A DNA stretch of 64,000 nucleotides from NCBI GenBank assembly GCA_032622095.1, contig CP136061.1:3102001-3166000 (forward strand). Direction: 5' to 3'. The position numbers were made by a program, and so were the translations under genes. This document shows, one piece after another, positions 9,961-21,291 of the stretch. The stretch comes from Siphonodentalium dalli. Taxonomy: Eukaryota; Mollusca; Scaphopoda; Gadilida; Siphonodentaliidae. The notes beneath the pieces were generated by a model that was not told the origin of the DNA, did not search any database, and was given only the letters and a program-made list of their open reading frames with translations. Positions within the stretch are counted from its first letter, which is position 1; every line of letters begins with the position of its first letter.

Positions 9961-11640
9961 GTTTAGTGAAGTGCATTGTGGTAGTTTTACTGTGTTTCTC
10001 CTCCATTTTTATTTTCTGGAATTATCACCAAGATTTCTCCACTCGATTCTCTTAAAATCTACCCTACAAATTCTTTTGATAATTCTATCTAAATACATCT
10101 TAGCTACTATTCGGATCTGCTGTCCCGGTCTAAAATGGATAGTTTGGCCAAAACGAGTATTGACAAAACTTTGTTTACAAATTGAGCGCACTCGATGACC
10201 CGTCCTCCGACTCCACGCTGCAAATTTATTATAGAAAACAATTTCAATTTCTTCCATCTAAAACATAATTACGCGCTGAACTCTGTCATTTTAAGAATAC
10301 AGTAGTATTATACACATATACACCAAGTTTTAGCTCAAAATTTTGAAAAATGACAGTTTTATAGACATAAATCGATTTTAATGGGAAATCCTTTGTTAAA
10401 TTTTATCATCGAAAAAAAAATCATTTCTTCGATCTAAAAAATAATTACGTGCTGTACCCTGTCATTTTAGGAATATATAAGTATCCCAAACACAGACACC
10501 AAGTCTGAGCTTAATTTTTTGAAAAATAAGAGATTTATCGACATAAATGGATTTGTATATGGCAGATGCCATGTTAAATAAATTTTATGGCCCTGCAAAT
10601 GTTTTCTGAGCTGTTCTATATTGGTCACTAGAGTCCATATTTGACCGGTTCACCCTGATAAGTGTGTGACAGTACAGTCGCGTTACTTTATACGTCAATA
10701 TTGGTCATTATCACTCGACAAATTTATTTCGGTCTATCGTATCAACCCCTATTTCCCCCGCGTAGCCTGACTAAGTGTCAACATTGGTCTTTATCGCTCC
10801 ACTAGTTTGTATCGTTTCATCGGTATGAATTCCATATCCAATTATCCACATATAACCAACCCAACCTCTAATCCCGGTCCAATTTATTTATTTCTTTCAT
10901 CGGTATATAGTCATGTTACGTAATATTTTATTTCGTGATACTTGTACTTATATGTCTATGGTATTACTATAGTATACTGTATACGTATATCAATTGCTTT
11001 TCCTTTCTATATAATCCTGGTGCCATCTATAGAGATAAGTTCAGACCCCCCCCTCAATTTTATTTCATTGCTGCTTTAGTACAGTCGCGATGCATTACAT
11101 GGCAACATTGATCCACTAATGTATGTCAGTTCATCGGTACAAACCCCTTTTCTCCGAGTCCATATAACCAACACAACATCTTATAGAACTCCATAAATGA
11201 CTATTCTGGCACTATATAGAGATGACTAAGATTCTGACACTCCCCTATTTTATAGCCTTGTTGCAACAGTAGAGTTGATATGCATAATATGTCAACATTG
11301 GTCGTTATCGCTCTACAAATTTATATCGGTTCAACCCTTAGTTCCCTGTATCGCCCACCCCTCCCTCAATTTATTTTTTCATTTGTATTATAGTCTCGTC
11401 ACATACACATTTTATCTTTTGTAACTTTTGCTTCAACGCGTCGAGTTCGCTGCAGACAATACAAAACTGACAACATTTTGAAATGTAAGCAGGCTTCAAA
11501 CTCATCTTATCCAAGAAAAACTCTGGTTACATAAGAAATGTGTGTATAAGGTGTACGCGCATTTGTTGCGTTAAAACCAAAGGTCCCAAGTCAAAGTCCA
11601 AATCCCCAACACACTGATGTGAGGTTTAACACCATCTACA

Positions 11641-11773
11641 TACAGTAATGTCCAAAGTAATTGATCACTTAATCACAGCAAATTTGTGTGTATTTTTTCA
11701 TGATTCTAAATCCTGAAAAATTACCCATAATTATGCTGTGGTTAAAGGGTCAATTACTTTGGGCATTACTGTA
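11641..11773. mobile_element. Palindromic mariner-like MITE, copy 2
   Basis: A 133-bp palindrome bounded by TACAGTAATG and CATTACTGTA, in the right arm at the position matching copy 1. It is somewhat decayed in the centre ('atgattctaaatcctga'). Confidence 0.85.
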
Positions 11774-11815
11774 ACCAATATAAGGATTTGAGGTTTAATG
11801 ATAACTCAATCATCA

Positions 11816-11948
11816 TACAGTAATGTTCAAAACAATTGACCACTTGACCACAGCAGAATAATGGGTAATTTGTCAGGATTGTAAATGTTGAAAAAATACC
11901 CATAATTCTGCTGTTGTTAAGTGGTCAATTACTTTGGGCATTACTGTA
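11816..11948. mobile_element. Palindromic mariner-like MITE, copy 3
   Basis: Same family and length as copy 2. It is separated from copy 2 by a 42-bp spacer ('accaatataaggatttgagg...') that is repeated after it, so copies 2-4 form a tandem of about 175 bp rather than independent insertions. Confidence 0.85.
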
Positions 11949-11990
11949 ACCAATATAAGGATTTGAGGTTCAATGATAACTCTATCCTCA

Positions 11991-12122
11991 TACAGTAATG
12001 TTCAAAGTAATTGACCACTTGACCACAGCAAAATTATTGGTAAATTTTCAGGATTTCAAATCCTGAAAAACTACCAATAATTCTGATGTGGTTAAGTGGT
12101 CAATTACTTTGGGCATTACTGA
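11991..12122. mobile_element. Palindromic mariner-like MITE, copy 4
   Basis: Third tandem copy in the right arm. The right end has lost one base of the terminal CTGTA. It is flanked by the same spacer as copy 3. Confidence 0.83.
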
Positions 12123-12539
12123 ACCAATACAAGGATGTGAGGTTTAATCAGAACTCCATCCACATAACTAATAATTATGTGTGAAAATTAAAACAAAACA
12201 AACTAAATTCCATGATGGCGTCCAATATGGACTGCATAATTCTGCTCCAAAACATGTATATTGAATATATGGATGTTTATTGGGGAAACCGATTATTTCA
12301 ATGATATTTTCATTAACTTGGATCCAAAACCCGACTTACGGGATCGTGCGACTATATCTTAAGCATGTGTGCATATTTAATGAGCCAACAACTGGAATCC
12401 CAACAGAGAAGATTGGCGTGGGTCCCTTGCGCGATCTGTCCATCGAAAAATATTTAGACATCTCAAGACAAGTAAGACCCAATAACATAATATATAGAAT
12501 AGATACATCTATTGCCTGAGTGACTAATATTTATATTTG

Positions 12540-12800
12540 TTACAATGAGGTCAAATAGTTGCGAAGCCAGCACCACAATTCTTTCCCTCCATAGTAAATC
12601 TTAAAACAACTTATAAAGAATTATTAATTATTATTATTATATTTGGTATGAAGCGTCCTTGGTTAATTGGAGTACAGATTGGTTAACATCAGGTCACCAA
12701 GTTAATTACTTGCGAAGCCACAGCCATAACAATTTCCCTCCATAGTAATTCTCAAAACAACTTCTTAAGAACAATTGACCAGGTCAGTCGCGCAATTATT
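12540..12800 (-). repeat. Dispersed repeat, two tandem units, inverted relative to 1-310
   Basis: 'ttgcgaagcca' and 'tttccctccatagtaa' each occur twice (about 12,558-12,599 and 12,711-12,749), a period near 153 bp. The reverse complement resembles the repeat at the start of the window ('tttactat.aatggaaag', 'acttatttgacca'). Confidence 0.6.
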
Positions 12801-13390
12801 GGAAGAGCCACGGTCAATCATTTTTTAAAAACCAAATGTTACATTTAAATTATTGCTTTATTTAAACAAAAACAAAAAATTAAATGAGAAAATTAACTTT
12901 TACTACTTGCTAAATTTTATCTTTTAATTATTTCATTTAAATTTTAGTATTTACAGTATACTATGCCCAAATCTTTATAATCTGTTGAGTGACCCCACAG
13001 TCGTTTACTTTGTTAGTAATAATTTGAAGGATTACTTGTTTAAACGCAATTGCTATCAAAATATTTTATGTATTTTTTATAATTTCTATTTATATGTAAT
13101 ACTATAATATTGGTGGCGTTACCATTTCTGACTATGGTTTTCTTGTTGGATGTTGTTGCAGAGCCTTGTGACCCTTGTTGATACGTGTGGAACAAGAGTG
13201 TAATAAATGTAATATGGTGTCAGTGGCTGTGTTGAATGGAGCTGATGCTGGTTGCTAAAATTGTTGCCAGGAATATAATTTCGGGAGACTATAGATTTGA
13301 ACGGTGTCCGTCCGTCTGCCTGTTCGAACCCGTATGCGGTAGCGTCAGTTCGTTCGGTTCGCATTTGGGTTTAGTCAGACAATTTTGACA
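12801..13390. other. Unassigned sequence
   Basis: AT-rich. A minus-strand open frame of 81 codons (13,119-13,364) has no recognisable motif. No repeat or exon is supported. Confidence 0.45.
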
Positions 13391-13399
13391 GAGTTATTT

Positions 13400-14020
13400 A
13401 TTTTCCGGATGTTAACTTGAATAGTATTCGACATAATGTAATGAAACTTGGTATGCGTCAAGATCGAGTTCAATTGTGTATCCGGTCCGATGTTTTGTGG
13501 CGGACTTATGCCCCTGTTCTTCTTAGAATGTGCTGACTATTTTGTAATCCGGATGATAACTCAACTTAATATGATTATCCGATAACTTAAATTTAGTATG
13601 TGGATTGATACAGGTCAGTTTCGAATTAGGGTTCGCTCTGACCAGTACTGACGGAGTTATGCCTCTTGTTTGGCTTATAATTTGCCGATTAGTTTGTTGT
13701 CCGGATGTTATCATGAATTATAGTATTTGACAGCATTTGATGAAATATGGTATTTGGCCTTCATATGAGAAAGTTCCGATCAAGTTTGAATTTGGATTCG
13801 ATCCGACCATTGAATTTTGATTCGATCCGACCATTTCTGGCAGAGTTTTGTCACTTATCAACTTTTTATCCGGATCATAGCACATGTTATGATTACATGG
13901 ATACCTATCAAATTAATATGATTATGTGGATTAATAACATGAAAATACAGGTCAAATTCGAATTTTGGTTCAGTCCGACCTTTTATGATGGAGCTTTGCC
14001 CATTTTTCGAATTTGAATAT
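13400..14020. repeat. Diverged tandem repeat, period about 142-170 bp, four units
   Basis: 'ccggatgtta', 'ccggatgata', 'ccggatgtta' and 'ccggatcata' occur at about 13,404, 13,546, 13,701 and 13,871. Each precedes an 'aaa.ttggtatg'-like segment and a 'tccgaccatt.ctg..gagtt' segment. The units are old and heavily diverged. Confidence 0.6.
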
Positions 14021-16508
14021 CTAACTAAATGTTGTTGACGAATTAAAGTAGATGTGCTATCACATCAAATACCGATATCTCATTACGATAATTTCTCAAA
14101 AAGCAAAAAATAATAAAAACAACTAAATAAATTTTTCTCGCGCTACCGGTATTTATAAAATTAAGCCTCAGTTGATCGATTGATTGATTGAGGTTTAATG
14201 TCGCTTTCATCAACTAAGGCCATATAACGACATTGCCAGTTTTAGTGGTTGAGGAAATCCGCACACTTACGGCTAATATAAGAGGCCCCTTAAGCATAGG
14301 TATGTGACAAATACATTTAACTGAATTGATAACAACACAGACAATACAGTAATTTTGTTAGATTTTGGGCTCTTACAGAAGATGTGCCTGGGTATGGATA
14401 CTATCCAATGAATATGGCGTGCAGAACTCCGGGGCTCTATATTCCCAGTTTCATATATAAGATTGGTCAAATTAGTAATATAGTGGTAGGTATGTGATTA
14501 TGAAGTATATAGATACGCATTACGGAACACAAGTTGAGTGGAACTATTTAGGGACAAAACACAATGACATTTAACTAGTAACACCTTAGAGAATACCATA
14601 TATTTAATGTATGCCCACATAACTTAGTCAAGACGTGTGTTTAAATTTTGATTCCAAAACAATTACTATTTCCAGTAAGGAGTATTTTTGTTCCATTTTA
14701 TACTTTCTAACAGAGTTTCCCCATCTCGAATCACTGAAACTAATTGTGAGCATGCACATACTCCCTGGTGTGTAATCCATCTACGCGCACTACATGTACA
14801 TGTGTACATGTATTAAACATAGTCAAGAGGTGGGTAAAAATGTGTTGCTTTATACTATACATGTATGGTTATATTTAGTACCTATGTTATGTACCGGTAT
14901 ACTTTGATACATGTAACTTGGCAAAGGTCATATCACCTGTTCGCTGATTCACATAATTTTAAATGCCCCCTGAACTTAATATATCAATCTTTGTGAACCC
15001 AGGCAGCGTATACACATGTTAGTATGTATATATAATACGATTCAGAGCTCGTGCAAATACTTACATTAGTTTATGTCATTCAAAAGGGAGAACTCAGTTT
15101 GGAAGTGTAATATGAGACACGTCATCTACCTCACATGATATAGCAAATTCCCTCTTCATATCTCGTATGTCAGACACGTTACCTTTTGATAGCAACATCA
15201 ATTGACCAGAGAGCAATATATTCGACCAGTGCTATTCAGATGATAGTAATTAAACAAATTCATTAATTCCACCACCAAATAAGCCAAAATATCAAGTCAA
15301 CAACTCCAATTACAAATAAATATCCAGTCTGTTAACATATGTCAGCTTCATCGAACATTGCCAAAAATAAAACAGACAGAAAACTCTGTGCCATATGACT
15401 CAGCTACATGTATATAATATATAGAGGATGTGCATTACATTCGATTCGAGTCGAGCTATATCGAATTTAGTGGACAAGAAGGTTAATACATTGTGTATAG
15501 AATTGCGACGGATTTGAGATCCATGTTACCACATAATCACATTTTGCCAAGGTAAAACGATCTCGAAACGGTTGGGCTTAACCAACATTAGTATTGATAT
15601 CATTATCACAACCAAAGAGGAAGTAAATACACATTCAAGACATAATATAGTTCCATTATAAATGTGTCTTTTCGTGCTAACAAAAGTGTTCTACCATGCT
15701 TATCTCACAGTCAGCACTAAATAGCCCAACACGAATTTAATATCATCATTATATTATAATTAACATAATAATAAACTTCCAGCATTGACATCGTTATCAT
15801 TGTGCTAAGTTCTTATATCAATGTGTGTGCCGATAATACACGTGTATCTTACTAAATAATATTAGGCCGGATTTAGGGGCTAATTATGTGATAAATGTTA
15901 CATTCGTTGACATGGTAGTGTTCACATGTATATGCGTTGACATGGTAGTGTTCACATTTGCCTGTGACCCTTTGTCTGGTTATTTCTATTTATTTCATTG
16001 AGCTATTTCACTTTATTCAAATCACTCTCAGAATATCGGACTATGGAATAATTTTGTCTGTATTCGCAATGTATATTTTAAACCAGGGGACCATCCGTCC
16101 GTTTGACTATTGAGCATTCTGAAAATTAAATTTCCCAACAATTGAAACTTCCGACTAACGGACCTTCGGAATATCAAGCCGTCTGTCAAACGCTCCGGTA
16201 ATTGTTCTGCGACCAGATGAATTGGTCCAATCTATTTCTGCATAAGTCAGTAATTTGTCCCTATTGTATTAACATATTACTTTCTAGTTTGCGCTCCTTG
16301 CTTATGCAGAACACCACTATATCTCTATTTGCAACGAGCGGCTGTGAATGGGTTACCAGGCGCCGATGTATGGATTTACATCAATTATATAAACTAATCC
16401 CACCAATCGTATCATAGTCTGCTTCAAATAATACCTATGGTACATGTACTTAAGTACTCTAAGTACTAGTAGTACAATCATGTTTCTAAGTTCTGAAACA
16501 TTCTAAGA
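14021..16508. other. Mostly unassigned sequence
   Basis: A 'gattgattgattgaggttta' motif (about 14,177) resembles a common invertebrate interspersed repeat. A direct repeat of 32 bp ('gttgacatggtagtgttcac' core) lies at about 15,907-15,958. No exon, RNA gene or long ORF is supported. Confidence 0.45.
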
Positions 16509-16606
16509 TAATAATACGGTACACGTGGTACATTTATACCACATCACCTCCCTTAAGTTAATAATACCGTACACGTGGTACAGTTATACCACATCACCTT
16601 CCTTAA
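16509..16606. repeat. 50-bp minisatellite, left fragment (about 2 units)
   Basis: Two units with 'ttaataata', 'cggtacacgtggtac' and 'ttataccacatcacc'. The fragment ends at TTAA (16,603-16,606), where a TIR element interrupts the array. The array resumes in register at 17,387. Confidence 0.93.
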
Positions 16607-17386
16607 GCCCCGGTTCCACATCCCCGATTTTCCACCCCGAATGTTCCCGAATGACTCCCGAATCATAATTTTGCAAAAATCGTGGAGTAAGTTCGGGACG
16701 AGTCGGTACAGTGAATTTTTTCCCCCGAACATGATCGGGGATATCGGTGCTATCGGGGTCGATTCGGGACGATTCTGGGCCCGCTCCCGACAGTTTTTAA
16801 ATGTTCCAAACTATCGGGAACCAAGCCGAATCGCTCCCGATTTGTCAATCATCGGGAGAAATTCGGGACCAATTCGGCACCTATTCGGGAGTAGTCGGCA
16901 GTATTCGGCAGTATTCGGCAATATTCGGGTGGATATTCTGGAGTAGTCGGCAGTATTCGGTAGCTTATTCCCGAATTCGCCATGTGTGGCTGCTTTTATA
17001 CTGAGATCCGGTGTATCTGCAAATTTCGCCATCGATTCGGGACGTTCGGCAGCAATTGAATACCAATTCGGTAATTATTCGGCATCAATTCGGTACCAGT
17101 TCGGCATTGATTCGGGGTATTCGGCAACAAGTCGGTAGTAATCTGGGTAATTCGGCAGCTACTCGCACGAAATTTCGGGATAATTCTTTATCATTCGTGA
17201 AGAAATTCGGAAGCATTCTGGAATACTCGGCAATGTTCGGGACGATTAAATTTTGTCATCAGTTCGGCGGCTTTTGGAATAAAACTCGTCCAGAATTCTC
17301 TCGAATGCTGCCGATTTGGTCTGGTCCCGAATTGGTGCCGAATATACTAATTCGGGACAGAAAATCGGGAATATGGAACCGGGGCA
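16607..17386. mobile_element. 780-bp non-autonomous TIR element with TTAA target duplication
   Basis: Terminal inverted repeats of about 25 bp: the left starts CCCCGGTTCCACATCCC and the right, reverse-complemented, starts CCCCGGTTCCATATTCC, both followed by CGATTTTC. TTAA flanks both ends (16,603-16,606 and 17,387-17,390), and removing the element with one TTAA restores the minisatellite unit. TTAA duplication is typical of the piggyBac superfamily. No transposase is encoded. The interior is packed with degenerate 'ttcggga', 'ttcggca' and 'cccgaat' motifs. Open frames of 67-144 codons inside are low-complexity by-products. Confidence 0.85.
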
Positions 17387-18040
17387 TTAAGTTAATAATA
17401 CGGTACACGTGGTACAGTTATACCACACCACCTCCTTTAAGTTAATAATACCGTACACGTGGTACAGTTATACCACACCACCTCCTTTAAGTTAATAATA
17501 CCGTACACGTGGTACAGTTATACCACATCACCCCCCTTAAGTTAATAATACGGTACACGTGGTACAGTTATACCACATCACATCCCTTAAGTTAATAATA
17601 CCGTACACGTGGTACAGTTATACCATATCACATCCCTTAAGTTAATAATACCGTACATGTGGTACAGTTATACCACATCACCTCCCTTAAGTTAATAATA
17701 CGGTACACGTGGTATTGTTATACCACATTACCTCCCTTAAGTTAATAATACCGTACACGTGGTACAGTTATACCATATCACATCCCTTAAGTTAATAATA
17801 CCGTACACGTGGTACATTTATACCACATCACATTCCTTAAGTTAACAATAAGGTACACGTGGTATTGTTATACCATATCACCTCCCTTAAGTTAATAATA
17901 CCGTACACGTGGTACAGATATACCACATCACCTCTCTTAAGTTAACAATACCGTACACGTGGTATTGTTATATCACATAACCTTCCCTTAAGTTAATAAT
18001 ACCGTACATTTGGTGCAGTTATACCACATCACCTCCCTTG
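17387..18040. repeat. 50-bp minisatellite, right part (about 13 units)
   Basis: Regular 50-bp period (for example 'ggtacagtta' at 17,461 and 17,511). Each unit has TTAAGTTAATAATACCG, TACACGTGGTA and TTATACCACATCACC. Most units contain CACGTG, a palindromic E-box core, and an inverted pair TGGTA...TACCA around it. A few units have 'gtattgtta' in place of 'gtacagtta'. Confidence 0.95.
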
Positions 18041-18362
18041 AATATAATTAAAACGATGCAACGTATCGAACAGCTATATCAATAAAGTGAAGAGCATTTC
18101 ATCTCATTTCCTTGACCTGTGATTGTGAGAGTGACGTTGAAACAAATACAACATAAATAGAACACAACACGCATCTTACTCGATAATCCATTATCGAATA
18201 AGTTGCGGATGGCGCAATTATCTATTTATTTACAACTGTTACTATGTGCCATCCGCAACATCGATTCACAGGGGCAAATTGACCCGATGAGTGTCATGGG
18301 ACAGATGGGGATCAACTTAAAACTAATATTAGCATATGTGAGCAATACAGAAATGTTCTTAT
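18041..18362. other. Unassigned, with small hairpins
   Basis: Contains the palindrome CGATAATCCATTATCG (18,181-18,196). Just after it is a 15-bp inverted pair (18,202-18,216 with 18,245-18,259, one mismatch) around a 28-bp loop. No coding signal. Confidence 0.5.
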
Positions 18363-18752
18363 CATTTTAGACGATATGTAGGACCATTGGTACACATGGC
18401 TCACATGACCAGGGGAATGATAATGGGTAGGCGCCTTTGATCTCAGATTACTTAAACAGGGACAAAAAAATGCTATTAGCATATATGGTCAATGAAGAGC
18501 GTTTATTGTCAGCTCAGAAGATATGTGGGCAATGCGACCCATTGTGGTCATTTGCCGTTCACATACTCTTATTTAAATAGCCTCTAATAACTAGCAATAA
18601 AGAGCGTTTGTTATCCATTTAAACGATAGAGGTAATGTACTAGAGATCAATTTATCCGAAACATGTGATGCAATATGTTATATTTACCTCCGGTGACTAA
18701 TACTTAATATAAATGACTTGTTGTGCCCTAATATGGTACACATACACATATT
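18363..18752. repeat. Segmental duplication, copy B, left part
   Basis: Matches 1,703-2,055 in order (landmarks given for copy A). The match is interrupted after 'gccctaatatggtacaca' by the TIR element starting at 18,753 and resumes at 21,004. Confidence 0.85.
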
Positions 18753-19197
18753 AGCGAGTTTGCGATTTCAAACCGGTACGGGTAGAATTCATCACATCGA
18801 CTGGTAATGTATGGTGAGCCAACTGCAACAAAAAAGATATTATAATATTGTTATTCGCATTCGCTTTATTGGCCGATGTTATGCTTACCGTTATTGATTT
18901 TTGGAAAATTGTATTTAGATTAGATTAGATGGGCGGGCCTCAGGATAATCAGTTGCTTTCATCAAGGACGCGGTGGCAGTTGGAAGGGGTTGGTGCTTTT
19001 CTTTCACTCTTCTTGATAACATGTTCAACAATTGGATTCTACAAGTCATAGACCGATCGAGTGTTGACTATAAATCGGTTGGAATTTTCAGACTTAGAAA
19101 ATAGATTATGATAGCTCAAATTTACATATTTTTTGTCCATGTTTCTGTGAGTATATGTTCTGTATTCAATAACTCTTCACATATGGAGGACAATTAA

Positions 19198-19248
<51 letters not shown>

Positions 19249-21003
19249 CGGTATAAAATGTATTGTTTTAATAATGTCGTGCATGTACTTTCAGTCAGAT
19301 ATAAGACCGAATGTGTCCCTTATTTTAGTTAGGGAATATTTATTCGTATTAAGTAATCTTTGGTTTGGATCGAAGGGTCGGGACAAGGGAATATTTATCC
19401 CAAGAATTGGGATTTTTGTCAGGAACTAAACCCGGAGGTAGGTTTGAAAAATTAAACTTGGAAGCATAAAGGTGTTAAAATGTAGTCTGTTTATTTTTAA
19501 TGTATTGAATAAAGAGCGTTTGCTTCACTTATGTGCGAAACACAGAAAACAGCTGAAACTCGTTATGATTATGCTTAGATTTTGTAGAGTATGTATAGGT
19601 ATTTCGTGTCTTTAGCGACCTATATTATCCCCGCTACAATATACACAAGTATTGTGGTTCAAATGCGTCATGTCCGTTCAGATGGTAAATATATATGAAA
19701 ATCAGAAATCAGTCCCCAATTATATACGATAAAGTAACTAAACGGTTGTATTCAAATGTACAATGCATTGATAAATCCACGATATATTGATTCCCTTGTA
19801 CAAAGGATTGACACAGGGACTTGACGACAGGGGTGTCTCGCCCCCCCCAACTTTGGTCAAATGTTCAATTGTTGGAAATGTGATATACCTGACACAACAT
19901 TTGTTGGAAATTTCACACCAACAATAGGTTAAAATTGTTCTCGTAGTTTGATTTTCCAAAAAATTATTACTGGAGAATTTGTAGTTTTTAGACCTACATT
20001 TGCATATTTTCCTAGTATTAGTAAACAAATTGGGGTGAAATGGCTATCAGAAACTGTTGGAAATTTTCCAACCTTTGTCAGGTCTCAAAATTTACAACAA
20101 TTGGAAAGCTTGATGCCAGTCTGGATGCTAGGATTTAGCAAATTTCATGTTCATATTTCAAAAATGTCTCACACCGGGCCGAACCATCAACGATCCGGTG
20201 TGCCCCAGTCCCCCAGTGGCCAGTCAGAAACTGATAATTAACTCAAGAAAAAACAAATCTGGGTGAATTTGCATGGCGTTAGATCACTAGATATTAGGTT
20301 TTTTTCAGGCTCAGATCTACACATTTTCTTGTACTGAATGGTCGACCCAGTGGATTATGCCCCCCCCCCGATTAGTGACAAAAATACTACTGATTTATTT
20401 AGAATATGCGAACCATCCAGGCGATTGTGAGGGACCAGTTTGGAAAAATCAAAGCCCAACCGGGGGGGGGGGGTGCAAATGGAATTACGCGCAAACTTAT
20501 GAATTTGATATGGTTCAAGGGGTGTGGTTAGAAATTCGAAGGTGAACACCCCTCCTTACACGGAGACCATATATAGTCACGTCTCTGCAATGGGTCGAGA
20601 CTGTCTCTATAGCGCTATCTGCTCACTCTATTAACGACAACCTGTCATTAATGCGTGAAAAAAGTTGTCAGTGAAATGATCGGCCTTCCGTATTTATCAA
20701 AGTGCTAGAAGCCGCCTCGAGAATTTGAACATAAAACCTGGCTTAAAATGACAACTTTACCAATGATGTTTGCTCATGACATCTTGCAATAAAAGGTTAA
20801 CGCATAGCTGACTGGAATTTCATGTAATTCGTGAACATTTGAGTGAGAAAATCGCAGTGAAAGGTAACCGGTTAACAGGACACATCTACCCGTTCCAAAT
20901 CGCTATCGCTTTATGAGCTGCATTGAAAGTACACAAGAGACCGTGACGATGTTCACCGATTTACCCGTACCCGTTCCCATCGGACGGGTATCGCAAACTC
21001 GCT
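18753..21003. mobile_element. 2.25-kb DNA-transposon-like insertion in copy B
   Basis: Inverted ends AGCGAGTTTGCGAT (18,753) and ATCGCAAACTCGCT (ending 21,003), with further weaker pairing (a 'ggtacgggta'-type block at both ends). Copy A of the duplication lacks it and so serves as an empty site. ATT lies immediately outside each end and may be a 3-bp target duplication, but alternatives exist. No transposase recognised; the longest open frames (about 97 codons) show no domain. Includes (TA)n at about 19,200-19,246 and a C-run and G-run pair at about 20,360 and 20,462. Confidence 0.75.
19200..19246. repeat. (TA)n microsatellite
   Basis: About 23 uninterrupted TA dinucleotides inside the 2.25-kb element. 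Confidence 0.97.
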
Positions 21004-21291
21004 ATTTACCCGAGCAACACCGGGTTGTCCAGCTTGTGTATATAGACACACACAGCGACTTTGTCGAGTGTGAGGCGGGCATACGTGTACATATTATACC
21101 TTGATGTGACTTGACCCGTTTTAAAGCACTGAAATGTCACATTCTTAATTATGTCACATCAGCATACCATGGATCACTATTATTAGTCTTCCTTAATCCG
21201 TTTCAGCAGAGCCAAGATTTTTTCGGATGGTATATACATTCCCTATTTTATATAAGCCTCAATGTTCACTTCTGATTATGTATTTAGTTGT
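21004..21291. repeat. Segmental duplication, copy B, right part
   Basis: Matches about 2,070-2,354 ('cgagcaacaccggg', 'cagcgactttgtcgagtgtg', 'cttccttaatccg', 'ccctatttta'). It merges without a gap into the first satellite unit at about 21,250. Confidence 0.85.

Larger units (their letters stand above)
10025..12425 (-). repeat. Right arm of giant inverted repeat
   Basis: This is the reverse complement of 5,520-7,945 (landmarks given there). Differences from the left arm are two rather than three 175-bp units, and three mariner-like MITEs where the left arm has one. The inner boundary is near the shared 'tctccactcgattctc' (10,034). The outer boundary is just beyond 'gggtcccttgcgcga' (12,420-12,434). 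Confidence 0.88.

Noticed and set aside
5520-12425. Giant inverted repeat as an assembly or fold-over artefact
   Set aside because: The arms differ by many substitutions, indels and module copy numbers, which a recent chimera would not show.
16575-17445. Open frames of 67-144 codons as a transposase
   Set aside because: They lie within the 780-bp non-autonomous element and its edges, consist of repeated TTCGGG-type words, overlap on both strands and have no transposase motif.
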